Source: Coccinella septempunctata (lineage: Eukaryota > Arthropoda > Insecta > Coleoptera > Coccinellidae). Taken from it: a stretch of 64,000 bases of DNA. Of the stretch, positions 33,741 to 46,616 are shown piece after piece. How positions within the stretch are numbered: the stretch's first letter is position 1; each line of letters begins with the position of its first letter. The translations under genes were made by a program, and so were the position numbers. The stretch covers positions 47,666,116-47,730,115 of the forward strand of contig NC_058190.1 in the NCBI RefSeq assembly GCF_907165205.1, given 5' to 3'. Below the pieces are notes generated by a model, which worked only from the letters and a program-made list of their open reading frames with translations, made no database searches and was not told where the DNA came from.

Positions 33741-34670
33741 GAGTCATTCGGGGCAACTTTGCGCACTTTTGCCTTTCAAGCCATACCCTGTTTCAAATGT
33801 TGAAGCTAGGAAAATTAAAACATATTCATAAGATAGAGAATTTTCTAATCTATAAGAAAACATCAAAAAGCAAACAAACAAAACCGTTTTCTTTCCGCAA
33901 AAAAGAATTTAATAGAGAAAGTCGGAGTGCGTTCACATGCCCCGTATTGCGGGTAAGTGTGCGCACCCTCACGGGGTAAGTGAACGCAGTGCTTAGTGAA
34001 CCACACAATCAAAACAAATTACAAAATAATGTCATCAAAATGTTACAATATTAGAGAAATGCTGTTTATTGTCAATACAGAAGCGCCTTTTTACAAGCGG
34101 TGCATTATTGTTCGTGCCACAATTCTTGGTGAACACAACACTTGATACATTCCCCTCTTGGTGGCTCTTCATATTTTTCTGAACAAATAGGACAATATTG
34201 ATCGAGTCTTAACCAAGAAAATCAACAATGTCATAATTTATTCCTCACTGAACAAATGCCCATATAATGAATCTATGCGCACACTTACCCGCGCACACTT
34301 TCCCCAGTAAGCCAAAATTTGAATTGACGTTCTTATAGAGTCGAGCAGCTAAGAGAACCTAAATTTTTTTATTATATATTTAGATTAATATGCCCATGAT
34401 CGAATAAAATATTGTTTAACACTGAGGGACTCGGAACTTGGACCTGGCAGAATGTGTAGAGATGCTAAAAATTAACAAGAAAACTAGTGAATTTGATTGA
34501 TTGCAAATAAGAAGTTAACGAAACGTCGCACGGCGCACTCCTATGAAGAACTAATATGGCGATTCTGCGCCCTTGCTTCACCCAAATGAACCCCTCTTTC
34601 ATACATTGCATAGTCGAGATATACGCACTGCGCACACTTACCCACTGCGCTCAGTTACCCCGAATGACTC
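33741..34670 (-). mobile_element. Family B element, copy 3 (inverted)
   Basis: Opposite in orientation to copies 1 and 2. Perfect TA on both sides (33739-33740, 34671-34672) and near-perfect inverted ends (GAGTCATTCGGGGCAACT). The finger relic is read on the minus strand at 34206-34093: CPICSEKYEEPPRGECIKC, LWHEQ-stop-CTAC, with the same in-frame TAA as copy 1. This shows the stop predates the spread of the copies. Confidence 0.92.
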
Positions 34671-36394
34671 TATACAGTCTGTCACATGGAAAAGAAAACA
34701 GAACTCTTCTTCCATTTTTTTTCTCGTGGGGGAAATCCTTCGAAAGGAAAATCATATTTTTAAAAATAAAGGAGGTCTTTGTATTGTTCAACTTTTTATA
34801 TGTTCAAGTCCCACCAATTTCAATAAAAATAAGCAGATGAATTTGTTTTTTGTAGGGTGCTTCATATACATTTGTTTTCTAAGCCTTTGCTTATTGTACC
34901 AAAAAACAGCTCCCTAAAAATGGCAACTGAATTTTTTTTTCCTTCATATAATACATGTAGGTACGCAAATTTTCCATTTCAATTTTTGAGCAGTGTTTTT
35001 ATGGAATAAGAGCGTCCCTTTAAATCTTAGAAATACGAATTTCATTCATTTGCTCATTCATCGTGAATCACGAGAGCGATTCTGCATAAAAAAAACGTCC
35101 AACCAACTTTTCGGATCTCGTTCAACCTTAAAGGGTTCGTAAAAATGAAAACAATAACCGAAACAATACTACGCCGAACGATCGGCAATAAAAAAGTTTC
35201 GAATTATTTGCTCGGCAGTATCAAGAACAAATTTGTTTACTGTTAGAAGATTGAAGTCTCCCATGCTTGCGATGAAAGTTATTTTTCCGGAAATATTTGC
35301 TTTCTGCAAAATAACAGAACAAAACGAACCAACAGCCACTTCAGTGCGCTTAAGGGAGTTGGAATGAAATTGTAATGTGATTGCCTCCATGTTTATTAGA
35401 TGAATATGACTTTTTGAGGATTCCATTTTACCCTTACTTTGAAAAGTAGCGTTGGGTTAGTTTATTCCCAACTCTTTCCACGTTAACGTTCCTCGGGGGC
35501 TTCGTTTACGTTGAAATGTGCGGAAAATGATATCCACTCGAATTTTGTGAACCTTGAAAGAATATTTTTCATTCTGTTGACGTGGAATAATTAACGATCG
35601 AAAATTTGAAGTAGGATTCATTCAGCTATGTCCATTGATTTGGCTCATGAAAGTTTCGACGAACATTCGCCAAGGAGTATTCAACAACTCAAATGAATTG
35701 CACAAAAAATGATTTTCTTCCTTAAAAAGCACTGAAAACCTTTCTTTTCTCACCTACACCCTTTTGTTTATGATATTTGTGGAACCTGGAGAATAGTGAG
35801 GTTTCCGCCAGGTGGCGCCAGGGAGGAGAATATCACCGAACCGTACACTTTCACGGAGCGTTTAAATTTTCTAACCGACCAAGCCAGAAAACGCAGAATT
35901 ATTTTCGCTTCCGTTGAGCTGATCGCGTTCGCCATTCGTCATAGCCATAGCCGTCGGATATTGGAGAAATCACTCTCAATTAATCAGGAAATAAAAACCG
36001 TAAGTGCATTAGCGTGGATGTCGATCCGGGCTGACGAATATTCATCTGGGGGACACCAGTCTGACTTCCGTCGAACGTACGAAGGAAATTGAATTTTCAG
36101 TCGAACATTGAATATTCTGAGTTTAGTGGCGAAACAAAATTTCATTTCCCGACTTGGAATTCTATTATTGCGGATGATTGAGGATCTTGGCGGATTGAAA
36201 ACTTTCACGAATACAGGTGCGGTTGAAGAATTGACGCAACTCCATGCAGGGCTTCGATTTGCACATACAACTTATTGCGATGAAGGTAGTAAACTATCAT
36301 ATTTTTGGTAATTTTGTACATCGTGAAGATGAATGGGACACCTCGTATATTATTGAAGATAGTCCTTGCTATTCTAGTTTAGTGTTGGGTGATA
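34671..36394. other. Non-coding DNA
   Basis: No gene recognised; short conflicting frames only (largest 114 codons at 34573-34917, low-complexity hydrophobic). Confidence 0.45.
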
Positions 36395-36686
36395 TACAGG
36401 GTGAGACTTTGACTCGTACAAATATTTTAACTATATATTCTTGGGTTCGAAAAGAACATTTTTTTCTAGACTATTTCTTCTGATTCGACCCTGGTAAAAA
36501 ATATAGCCATTTCAAGTTTTCATAACGTGCGGTGCCACCCCTGGCAGAACAAAATTACTTTCGAAATAACTATAGCTAAATCTGTGACCCTACACATCTG
36601 TGGATGGTAAAGGGAAAAAAGTATTCATTAGATCTCAGGAATCTACTGTTGAAATATTCGTACGAATCAAAGACTCCCAGTAGATA
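36395..36686 (+). repeat. Family A element, internally deleted copy
   Basis: Begins TACAGGGTGAGACTTTGACT and ends near AATCAAAGACTCCCAGTAGA (decayed from GACTCACCCTGTA). The left arm is kept to CACATCTGTGGATGG, then jumps to the right terminal part (AAAAAAGTATTC ... CTACTGTTGAAATATT). About 290 bp. Confidence 0.82.
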
Positions 36687-37825
36687 TAGTCATACGTAGC
36701 TGAACTCTGTCATACAGGTCTCAGTGAGACTAGTCGATTCAGGTGAACTTGTTCTTAGAAAGTTCCGGATACATTTCTGTCCGAATCGAACTACCTACCC
36801 TAAGGAACACAAAGAACCCTTCCGCACCCACCTGCCCCCAATGGTCCTTTGTTCAAACGTCTCTGCCAGCACTCGTATCTATGCATCGCAGTCATCCACG
36901 CGTATGAAAGCCCGCGAAGGCCGTGTAGACCACTATTTCAATTAATATCGTTTAATGCGGTAATTGAAACATATTTATACGTTCTCGATGATGCGCGCAT
37001 ATTCCGTTGTCTAATGGCTCTAAACATAATTTATTTATACGGCTCCGTGTTTGGCTAAAATCGAGGTAATAAATCCACTAATACAGCGAATTATTATTGT
37101 CCGAAGTACATTCGTACCGAAATTGAGTTGAATTATGCAAAACGGTAAACAAGATACGGAGAGGTTCGAATGGAACTAATGAATAACCAATAAAGTAATC
37201 GTGACCATTAGTTAGGACCGGAAACGGGTTGAGTTATGGCCGATGGATGGTCGAGTAGGGTCCGGCAATGCACTCTGCATTTCTTATTTCTTGACTCTGT
37301 GAAAATTTCAGATTTTAAAAGCCGCCATTGCGAAATTCCTGTAGAAATGACTATGGCTTCTGTAGATCAAAATGTGGAGGAAAATCCATATTTGTCCAGT
37401 CCTTGGAGTTTTTTGTGTTTTGCATTTCGCAAACTACTTTACGGTGGATTTAGAACAAAGGCTCACGAAGAATTCCACAATCACCGACAAAAGTCTCCTT
37501 AAAAGTGGCTTCGGTTCCATAAACGAAACTCTGCCGCTGTATGTTGAAGCTTCCTTTCCTGTCCTAAGTTGACTTTTCACCGAGTGTGTTTATTTGTTAT
37601 AGTGGCAGCCGATTTTGTTGGTTTTAGAGTGGTTAGACAGACCATAGTATTCAATTCATATGGCTTTACATTTCATGCAAAGACCTTGCTCTACACTATG
37701 TGAAATATGTTATATGTGTTTACTATACAGCTTCAGTTGGAAGAAAAGTACAGGTGAAATGCATGATAAGTTTTGAAAGCAATGCTCCTACTGATAAAAC
37801 ATGCAGGAAATACTTTTGACCTTAC
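36687..37825. other. Non-coding DNA
   Basis: No gene or repeat recognised. Confidence 0.45.
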
Positions 37826-38729
37826 AAGAATGGAAAATCATGGGACGCATTGGAGTACCCGACAAATTCTTAGCAGTGTGTAAAAGTCTCCATACCAACA
37901 ACACCGCTAGAATACAGCAGAATGGCTCTACAACCGACCATTTCTTAACCAACTCTGGAGGTTGAAACTCTAGAACAGGTCGAGCAGTTCAAATACTTGG
38001 GAAGCTTCATAAATACTAGAGCTAACCTGAACACAGAAATACACAACCGTATCAATTCGGCATCACGGGTATTCTGGAAGCTAAAGGACAGAGTTTTTCA
38101 AAATCACGACCTCAATCTGAAGACCAAGACAACTGCTTACAGAGCAGTAGTCCTCTCAACGCTTCTTCCCTACAGGCGACACATTAAACAGCTTGAACAA
38201 ACGCAACAACGTCATCTAAGACAAATAATGCACATCAGATGGTTCCACAAAGTTTCCAATGCAAAAGTCTTGCAGCGCGCGAGTTATATAACAATTGAGA
38301 CTCAAGTAACGAGAGCCCGACTCAGATGAAGCAGCCACATTCTGAGGATGCAAGACACAAGACTCCCCAAAATAGCTCTGTATGACGAATTCACAGAGGG
38401 AGCTCAGAAACCAGGAGGCCAGTATAAGTGGTTTAAGGATATACTGCATCAATCCCTAAAATCAGTTAATGCCATTCATAACTGAGAACAACTAGAGTTG
38501 GAGAGATCAAAGTGGAGGTCTTTGGTCCACAGTTATAATGGAGACTCGAGAAGGCGGTCAGATCTGGTTGGTGACCATCCATGCCCGGAGTGTGGAAGGA
38601 TCTGTGGGTCACGGTTGGGTCTCTTTAGCCACAGGAGGGCACACAGTAGACCTAAGAAATTATGTTTGATCGCGTCTTTTTGTAGATTTATTCTCGGTAA
38701 CGGGATACAGCAATGAATGAATGAATTTG
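37826..38729 (+). pseudogene. LINE reverse transcriptase with C-terminal C2H2 finger, core deleted
   Basis: Reads IGVPDKFLAVCKSLH and TDHFLTNSGG (RT motifs before the PQG box), then jumps at about 37960 to VETLEQVEQFKYLGSFI, so the PQG and catalytic YxDD boxes are deleted. The C-terminal part follows: STLLPYRRHIKQLEQTQQRH, then TGA in place of a Trp codon near 38329, SSHILRMQDTRLPKIALYDE, WRSLVH, and a classical finger HPCPECGRICGSRLGLFSHRRAH. The 3' end is TTTATTCTCGGTAACGGGAT followed by (TGAA)n at about 38713-38726. This group of LINEs is often annotated in invertebrates by its terminal CGRxCxSRxGLxSHxRAH finger. Confidence 0.87.
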
Positions 38730-41700
38730 TAATTTTTTGTTGAGGTCGACGAAAAAATATATTATTTTCCTACATGGGAAGCGAATACAAACTCTGGACA
38801 TGAAATTCTGGATAGAGATCGAGTATTTGCAGGATATTTGTTGTTTGAATTGAAAAAAAATTCATAAACTTCTAAAAGTACGATAAAATGGAAATGCAAG
38901 CACATCCTGAAGATCGTAAGTGAAACCGTGGTGAATGTAAGAATAATTCTTACCAAAAAGATTAGGAAGCAGCAAAATAACTGTACAACAAACGAATATT
39001 TCACCATCTTTTATGTCCCAATCGCCCGTCTGTCTGAACGAGACAACCAAGAAAACAAAGAGAGTTCATCAAACCTAAGAGTTTCCGTCCATAACAATCG
39101 TTTTAATGCCGAAACTCCGATGAGAGCCTCCTCGATCCCCCTAATTCTTCCGACCCCAATGTAATAGCCTCCTCCATAAGCCATATATTACTCCGAATGT
39201 TATGCGGATACAAAAAAATTGAAGTCGGAAATATATATTGGCAAACTTTATGTGCCCCATACGTCTCCACGGTCGCTCCGCTTCATCGTTCTCATATTTC
39301 TGAAAGTTTCATTCGGACCGAGAGAGGTTCTTCAGGCGAAAAAACGATACGCCATGGCAATTCATTTGATTACTTTCAGTTTCAAAAACCAGTGTGCCCT
39401 GCTGCATATTCAACATCGAGTCCTTTCTTGCGAACTCTTAGGAAAGTTTATTGGATTACTCGAATTTCATTTCGTTCCATTGCGATCTCATTATCAATTT
39501 CTCCTTAATTTGTCGGGGGATTCTTCTCCGAAATCCCGGGGCGTTCGCCTTATTTTTTCCATTATTTTTTTCGTCGACAATTGTGCAGTTGATTATATTC
39601 CTTTAAAGGTCCCATGGATGTCGAAGAATTATTGGATTGACGTTTTGGTTTATTATTTTCCATGATAAACCTTCAGAGAAGCTCTTGATTTCCGAGAGAC
39701 GAGGGAGAAAAATTCATTAGTCATTCAGCCAGGCTTTTTTATGTGATCTACGAAAAATTAAATTAGCGTATGTCTCGTAGGCTTGAATCTCGGAACTTAA
39801 ATACACTTAGTAGTTGATATCATGCTGTTAAAGGGAAATACCACCAAATTTCTTTCATTGACTCCAACAAGGGACTGTATTTGAGCAGGGGTTGCATTAA
39901 AAGAAAAATATATGTAAGACCTACACTATTTTTTGACAAGGAATCATCCTGTACACGTACGATCAGTTCCTTGCAGGTTCGAAGCTCACTTGCTTGAAAA
40001 AGATCTTCCAGTCGAATTATCGATATTCTAAGAAGAAATAGATTATTTCCACTGAATTTTAACACTTGGATGTCATGGTAGATGAAAAAAGACTAGATTT
40101 CCTATCTCTCTGAAAATTCATTCATAAGTCAAAGACCCAGACGAAGTACGAGTTTTCCTTGATCATTATTCATGCTCAATTTCCACCTCTAAATACGTAG
40201 ACACCCTAATGAACCGTCGAATTGAATCGCTTGCAATTATCGGGATTTAAGTTCGGAAGCATATACGTCCAAAAATTACCTCGACTCCGGCATGGATTAC
40301 ATCCAAGAGATTAGGGTGCTTAACTATTCCGAAAACTCTTCTCCGTTGAGGGTATGGAAATTGTTTGTGAAGCCAATCGTAGTTACTGAGATCAGAGGGC
40401 TGAAGGTGGTATGAATAAAGTTGGGTAATCTGAGTGGTCAGGAACAATTTAATCCGGACATGCATATGTATAAGTGCGATTTGACGTCGTTTCACATGAA
40501 TACAATGTCTGAAAATGGTAACCGCGTAGATGGAGGTCGGTAATTTGAAAAAAGTGCGAAGGAAAGTCGGGCTATATAACATCCCCATACTGTAAAAACG
40601 TTGTCTCTCATCTCTATCAATTATTCGTTAATCCAGCCATATTTCCTACTCGAATGGACCACTAATAGACCACCCATTTTTCACGATTCGCAGACAAGAA
40701 AATCTCCTGAAAATGTTTCAATATTCGACGATATGTGCATAGTCATGGCAGCATCATATATCAACTGGTTTCACATAGGTGCCTGGAGGAAGCCGTCAGT
40801 TGTTTCCACTTCATAAATTATAGCGAAACAAGAATAACATTTCATTGACTTTTCATACGTGAGAGCAATGAATCTTTGTCGGCTATCTGTGTCTGTTTCG
40901 GCGTAGAAAAGTTAATCTTTGCATGTAGAAAGTGGTTGGATATTATTTCGAATGCTGGTCCTGATAAAGAATGATAATATTTAACAGATTATTAATTTAG
41001 CAATTTAACATTGATAAAACTGACTGGTATTTTTTTCAGGTGAGTTTCCTTCCATCAAGATGATCATATCAATTAAGTATTGGGTGAGTTCATTCATTCT
41101 TCGAAGATATCCTTTTCTTTCATAAAGACAGAAAATTAGAAGGTTGTTTTTCGATCAATGTGAAGCTGAAAATGTATAATCTATATCCATCATCAAATAT
41201 CAGTTCAAAAGCCCAAAAAATCAACGCAAAATCAAATACTGATTGTTAGTTCAGAACAGATATAACAAGAACGTTTAATTGTGAAATCAATTCAGATGGA
41301 TATTCATAGTGCAATTTCGAATCACGAAAGTAATTTCATATCTCCCTGGTAACATCCCGCCTCTTTTTGTTCTTTGTGAATACATATTGCCATGTAATTT
41401 GCTGAAATAATAGCGCCGAACCAATTAGCTCAACATGGCTCTCCATTAACGTTTAATTTATATAAATGCTGCATGAGGGTGTATTTCACACATATGCTGC
41501 AAAATGCTCAGAGGGTCACTGGCTAACTTCCCAGTCCCCGCCTACTCGCATTTACGTCAATGTTAATGTTTCAGACGCTCGTTCTTCACGATCAATATTT
41601 TTTTTTCGTTTAGAATAATGCGAAGCTGAATTGCAACGGAGTTTGCTGCAGCATTCGCAGCATTCTCAAAAATTCACAATTAACAGGTTGCGACAATTTT

Positions 41701-44199
41701 GGCAGTTTCCCAAACATTTCCAATGTTTCCAAAAATACAGATCCAGTCAAGTTGAACATAAGAATTTGGCTCTTATGGAATGTTCCTTCGGAGTTTGTGC
41801 CTTATCTGGCATATAATTTCTGAGATATCTTATTTTATTCCTACGCATTCAGATCTTCAAACTAGCTTGAAAAGGTCTGAAGCTCTTCCCAATGCTGGAC
41901 TGAAGTATTAAGTTGATTTTAAGCAGGCTCATGGCAATAAATGAGTCCCCATTGTTTCAGACTGAATTAGCTGTCACTTTCAGGCGTTAACAACAGTCAA
42001 AGCTATTTTTTGGAAAAGGGCTGAACTAATTTGTGCTCCCAATAAATGGTTGCAGCTAAAAGGATAACGAAAAATTATGTTTTAGCACAATTAAATGAAC
42101 AATACCGTGGAAAAGCAATTTTCAGCACGAATAATCTATTCATCTGGTTGCAATGAGCAATGCACAATACTCCCATTCAAAAGTTATCATATCGTGAATT
42201 AAGCTTTCTTCGTGTAAACTCAGGAAAGCAGAAAGTTTAATCAAATTGATATCCATACTGTATCGCTGTGTAACACGATACAAGAAGGGGTTGGAGCCGG
42301 TTGAGAGAAGCCTATACATGAAAAGCGATCCGAGCCAAAGTTCACTTCAATTACCATAACATGAATATTCATTATTGGTAGGAGCTGTGACGAGGTCTTA
42401 CTAGACGTATGTTCGACGAACGATAAGACGTCTGTCGCATTTTGAACAAATAGACTGTGGGCCTGTTACAACGATCAATTGAATTATGTCTTTAGCTACA
42501 AGTCGATTATTCGAAGACTTAGAGTTGCTACCCCGATTGAGAAGCACAATATTGGTCCATTAGTTCCAATAACAAGCCAACGTTTGCACTCGTTGAATGC
42601 GATTTCTGGGAAATCGTTCGCAATTGGACAAAATCAGAATTGAACGACTCTTTTTTACTAACATTCAATGATGGTGAATGGATTTGGTCTGCCTGGATGA
42701 ATTCATGACGAAAGATCCTGATTAATTTAGGGAAACTTCTCGTGAAATGAAAGATTTTATACACTACAGTTTGAGGCCAGTAGTTTTCTTAATGGAATAT
42801 GTATTTGCCTTTCATTATGAGTATGGAATATACCTATTGAAACTATAAAAACTTCTTAATGATCTCTGCATATTTAGGATAGGTCTACAACTCTCCAACA
42901 GTTTCGAAATTTCGCTGGAATTGTAAGAGCTGTTATTGTCTGTTTATGAGCTTCAATTTGTTTCCCCAAATCTGATTTAAGAAAAAACCGAATAATTTGA
43001 CACGGTCACGCCAATTTCATGAAATAACTGATGAATTATTCCTAAACCGTTTTCAACATCACCAAACTATGGGTTACTATACCGATTCATTGATTTATTT
43101 TAGAATTCTCCCCGTTTAGAGTATCGCAGAAAGCCCAGAAATAAAACAATATTTCTCACGTCAACAATCGATAAACTCTGCCTTTGCAGCATGAAAGCCT
43201 ATGTTGTTTAATTTATGAGTCTGATACAGTAACTGCTAGATCAATATACGCCGGTGATTGTCTATTTATTTGAAAATATATTTCGTTGTCACGGATCTGA
43301 AACGTTGAGCGAGTTAAATGAGTGAAGGCAAACATGCCATGTCGAAAGGGTTGTGCTCAGAATAATGAAATCGATACGAATGTGTTAGGTATCTGAATGG
43401 GTACACTTTACCAATAATCCCATGATTTTTACGAGCTCTACTTGTTCAGTAGAATTCTGTGGAAAATAAATGATCTTCTGGTTTAGCTCATTTCTATAAA
43501 AACAAAGTCTGTAAAAGTCTGAACTCATCGAAGTTCCGTCAGTTACCTTTGTATTTATGATTTGGTTTAGTTAAATTCATGTTGTGAGTATTCAGTAGGA
43601 CCTCAGACCCTAATTACATTCAAATTTCCAAAATTTCCGCTGAATTTACCTTCATTCACCAGCAAACGATCCTACGTGATGTGAAATTTTTGACCTGCAT
43701 GATTTCGATCGAGCTTTGAATTGAAAATCCAATTTAGTGGGGAAACAATGCTGTTTGTCATATTTTGGTGATCGGAGAATAATTCAAAAAGTTCAATTCG
43801 AAATCGACCGTTCGTATAATTATTTTTGTTCGTTGATTGAATGCCACAACGGCCCAATCACAGAATCAATTTTAATGCAGTAAAATTCCAATCAATATGT
43901 TCTGTTGTAATAGGTTCATTCGAACTCGTTGAGTCTATATGGCGGAAATACCATTCATTATATAGAAATCTACATTGTTTCCATGCAATCGTGATCGGAC
44001 TTGAAATAACATATCAGGAAACATGGCAGTTTTTTTTTCTTTAGAGGTCGCACAACAATAAGTTTTACTTTCAATGCAAACAATAATCTGTTCAAATAAA
44101 CGATCTCAAATGAACAATCATTATCATGATAAAGATAAGGAAACTTTGTGGGTATAGGACTATCAAACAACTAAATTAATTTCTACAGCATATACTCAC
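38730..44199. other. 5.4 kb of unique non-coding DNA
   Basis: The longest transposon-free stretch. No coding gene recognised; all frames are short and unsupported. It contains the candidate recursive splice site at 41024-41089. Composition is AT-rich throughout. Confidence 0.45.
41024..41089 (+). promoter_or_regulatory. Candidate recursive splice site 2
   Basis: GGTATTTTTTTCAG ends at 41039 and is joined directly to GTGAGT (41040-41045), a consensus donor. A second consensus donor GTGAGT starts at 41084, defining a 44-nt recursive-splicing exon. This is the strongest of the three such sites. Sequence pattern only. Confidence 0.4.
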
Positions 44200-44234
44200 C
44201 GACGGTTCGTAGATCCTCATCTGCTTCCTCGGGC
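44200..44234 (-). other. Candidate 35-nt microexon
   Basis: On the minus strand a T-rich tract ending TTTTGTAG (acceptor) precedes 35 nt of GC-richer sequence followed by GTGAGTATA (strong donor). One frame is open and reads PEEADEDLRTV; the other two are not preferred (one contains TGA). The exon stands out in composition from the AT-rich surroundings. It has no neighbouring exon in the window, and the host protein is not recognised. Confidence 0.35.
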
Positions 44235-45631
44235 CTACAAAATTGAAATAAAATAATGAAATGACAAAAATACACAAAGCAACGCTACAAGTAACAAGAT
44301 CTTGAATTCATAATGACAAAAACCAGAACAAGGTTTGAATATACGAAAAAGAATGCATAAAATCACAGTACAACAAGAGAATTTACCGCCATAAATGCTA
44401 CAAATGAAAGTCATTGTCAAATGTTCAATTTACTTCTTCTTTGACCGGCCAAGTTCATATTTTGGACTCAACCAGACTAGGCTACCTGCCTTTCAAATCT
44501 CTATAGTTTATCAGTATTGAATTATACAGTCCGTTGAGATGATTAGATGAAAATTGACAGAATAATTCATGTTAATGTGGATCATCCCTAGAGTGTTTTT
44601 TTTTGGATTGTTACCCTTGTCCAGAATCTTCTCATTTGGAAAATCGAACCTATGTAGATCTGATACGTAATCATTTCAGAGGACATTCCAAATAGATAAT
44701 GATATGGCAAATGCCTTTTTCAGCTGGATTGAAAATCATTTCATCACATGAGTCCTTTCACGAAAAAATCACCATCGCTTCTCCTAAGGTCCGCAAGGAA
44801 ATGAATGAAAGGGTTGGAAGCGTCAGCCATTTAACATCAAAAGTGAACTTTGTCACCCTTTCTCTCTATCCCCGTAATCTAATCCCAATGATTGGCTTGT
44901 GAATATCGCATAAGCTCCGAATATATGAGGACGACCCCTACGATCTGGCGGGGTGCGCAATTCAAATGACAATAACATAATAACATAGTTTAACGACTGC
45001 CCGGACAGCAGAAAAGCATAGCTTCCATGCAATATTCGCTAGAGATATAATTTCGGATACAATTAAGCGTCCATCATGGAAATAATGGATTTAGGCTGAC
45101 GTATTCATTCCTTTTATATGAGGACGAATTATGTATTCATGAGGATGCGAGTATGCATTGTGATCGCTGCTAGCAATCGACAGATTGATAATTATGAATT
45201 AATTTGGCTGGATATTAATATTTCCCGACGATGAATATAATGGCCGTTCGTATTTCCTGCAGATTAACATCGGTGATTGATTGTGGCGGTTTATACGTCT
45301 GTCTGTCGCTCTCTAGATGCGGATTTGGGATGGGGATGTTTCCTTCTGTAATCAGGCCACTCTCCGCTTTGGTGGGTGCAATTCGATGGTAAACCAACAA
45401 AAATTTTTGGCATTTCCTGAAATTTTCATCATCCACTATTTGTTGAGATGGAAGTTGTGTTGCTCTGATGAGGTCATATAAGGCCTTAACCATGGCAGCG
45501 TATTCGCTTCCTCAACTTCTCTTCTTCTTCTGTTTATACAGAAAGACCGTCGAGGTATGAACCTTGAGTGATGGCTAACCTTGGAAATGGCATTTTTCAA
45601 AAATTGCGAATTTCATTTGAGAATTCGTCAA
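44235..45631. other. Non-coding DNA
   Basis: No gene recognised. The minus-strand frame 45493-45215 (92 codons) has no motif. Confidence 0.45.
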
Positions 45632-46115
45632 GACCGAACGGTTTTGCCGAGATGTATGAAATTCTCAGATTTATTACTAGAAGAGCTGTTCTTTCATAAT
45701 ATGTATCACGTTTAGATCTAAGATGATTTCTCTGGAAGATAAATTACTCTAAAGATGACTTTCGCAAAATCACCAAAAAGTTGTGTTCAGTTAAAACTTC
45801 TTCAAGACCGAAGTGTTCTGCCGAAATGAATGAAATTTTCAGATTTATTACTAGAAGAGTTGCTCTTTCAGAATATGAATCACGTTTAGATCTAAGGTGA
45901 TTTTCCTGGAAGATAATCGACTCGAAAGTTGACCTTCGAGAAATTCCCAAAAAGTTGGGTTGAGTTAAACCTTCCTCAAGATCGAACGGTTGCACCGGGG
46001 TGGAAGAAATATCGAGATTTATCACTAAAAAGGTTGCTCTTTCAGAATATGTATTACGTTTAAATCTACTAATATTTTCCTGCTAGATGCAACCTAACTC
46101 GAAAGTTAAATAATG
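45632..46115 (+). repeat. 174-bp tandem repeat, about 2.8 units
   Basis: Units start at about 45632, 45806 and 45980 with the motif GACCGAACGG, then ATTTATTACTAGAAGAG and TCACGTTTAGATCTAAG. Units are diverged from each other (older than the 494-bp array). It directly precedes a 494-type unit. The unit length is close to nucleosome spacing, as in many satellites. Confidence 0.85.
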
Positions 46116-46126
46116 GGAAAAATTAA

Positions 46127-46616
46127 AAATTTTATTTTCTGGTAAACAGTGTTAGATATACGAAAGTTTGATAAGCAAATGTAGGTTCTCGAACATGCTA
46201 AATCTATTCCGAGCAATTCCGAAAGCTCTAAGTTTAGATTTTCATGGCATTTTTCAAAAATTGTAATTTTCAATCTGCGATATCTCCTGTTATATTCGTC
46301 TGATCAAATTAGGATTTCCGGTTTTCTAATCAACATTGCCAAGGCTTCCACTCAAGCACAAAAACTCGATTTCGAAAATCTCGATTTTTTGGGCCAAAAA
46401 TGAGCAAGGGGTTAGTCCCCCCTAAAATGATCTATTCTCTACTCTGCCTGAAAATCAGGATGTTCTATTACTGTCTCAGGATATGGAATGCATGGAATTT
46501 GTTTTGAAGATTCCAGAAAACCAAACAGTTGATGATTCGATATAGAATTGCACTCTAGAGAGCCCCTCAAAATGAAAAATGAAGAAACAAAAAAAATGTT
46601 TTCTCAAAACAGTGTT
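46127..46616 (+). repeat. Single diverged 494-bp-type unit
   Basis: Collinear with the array at 10868-12606 (TATCTCCTGTTATATTCGTC, TCGATTTTTTGGGCCAAAAA, then AGGGGTTAG at 46407). The long frame seen in the array is interrupted by TAG here, which argues against coding. Confidence 0.88.
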
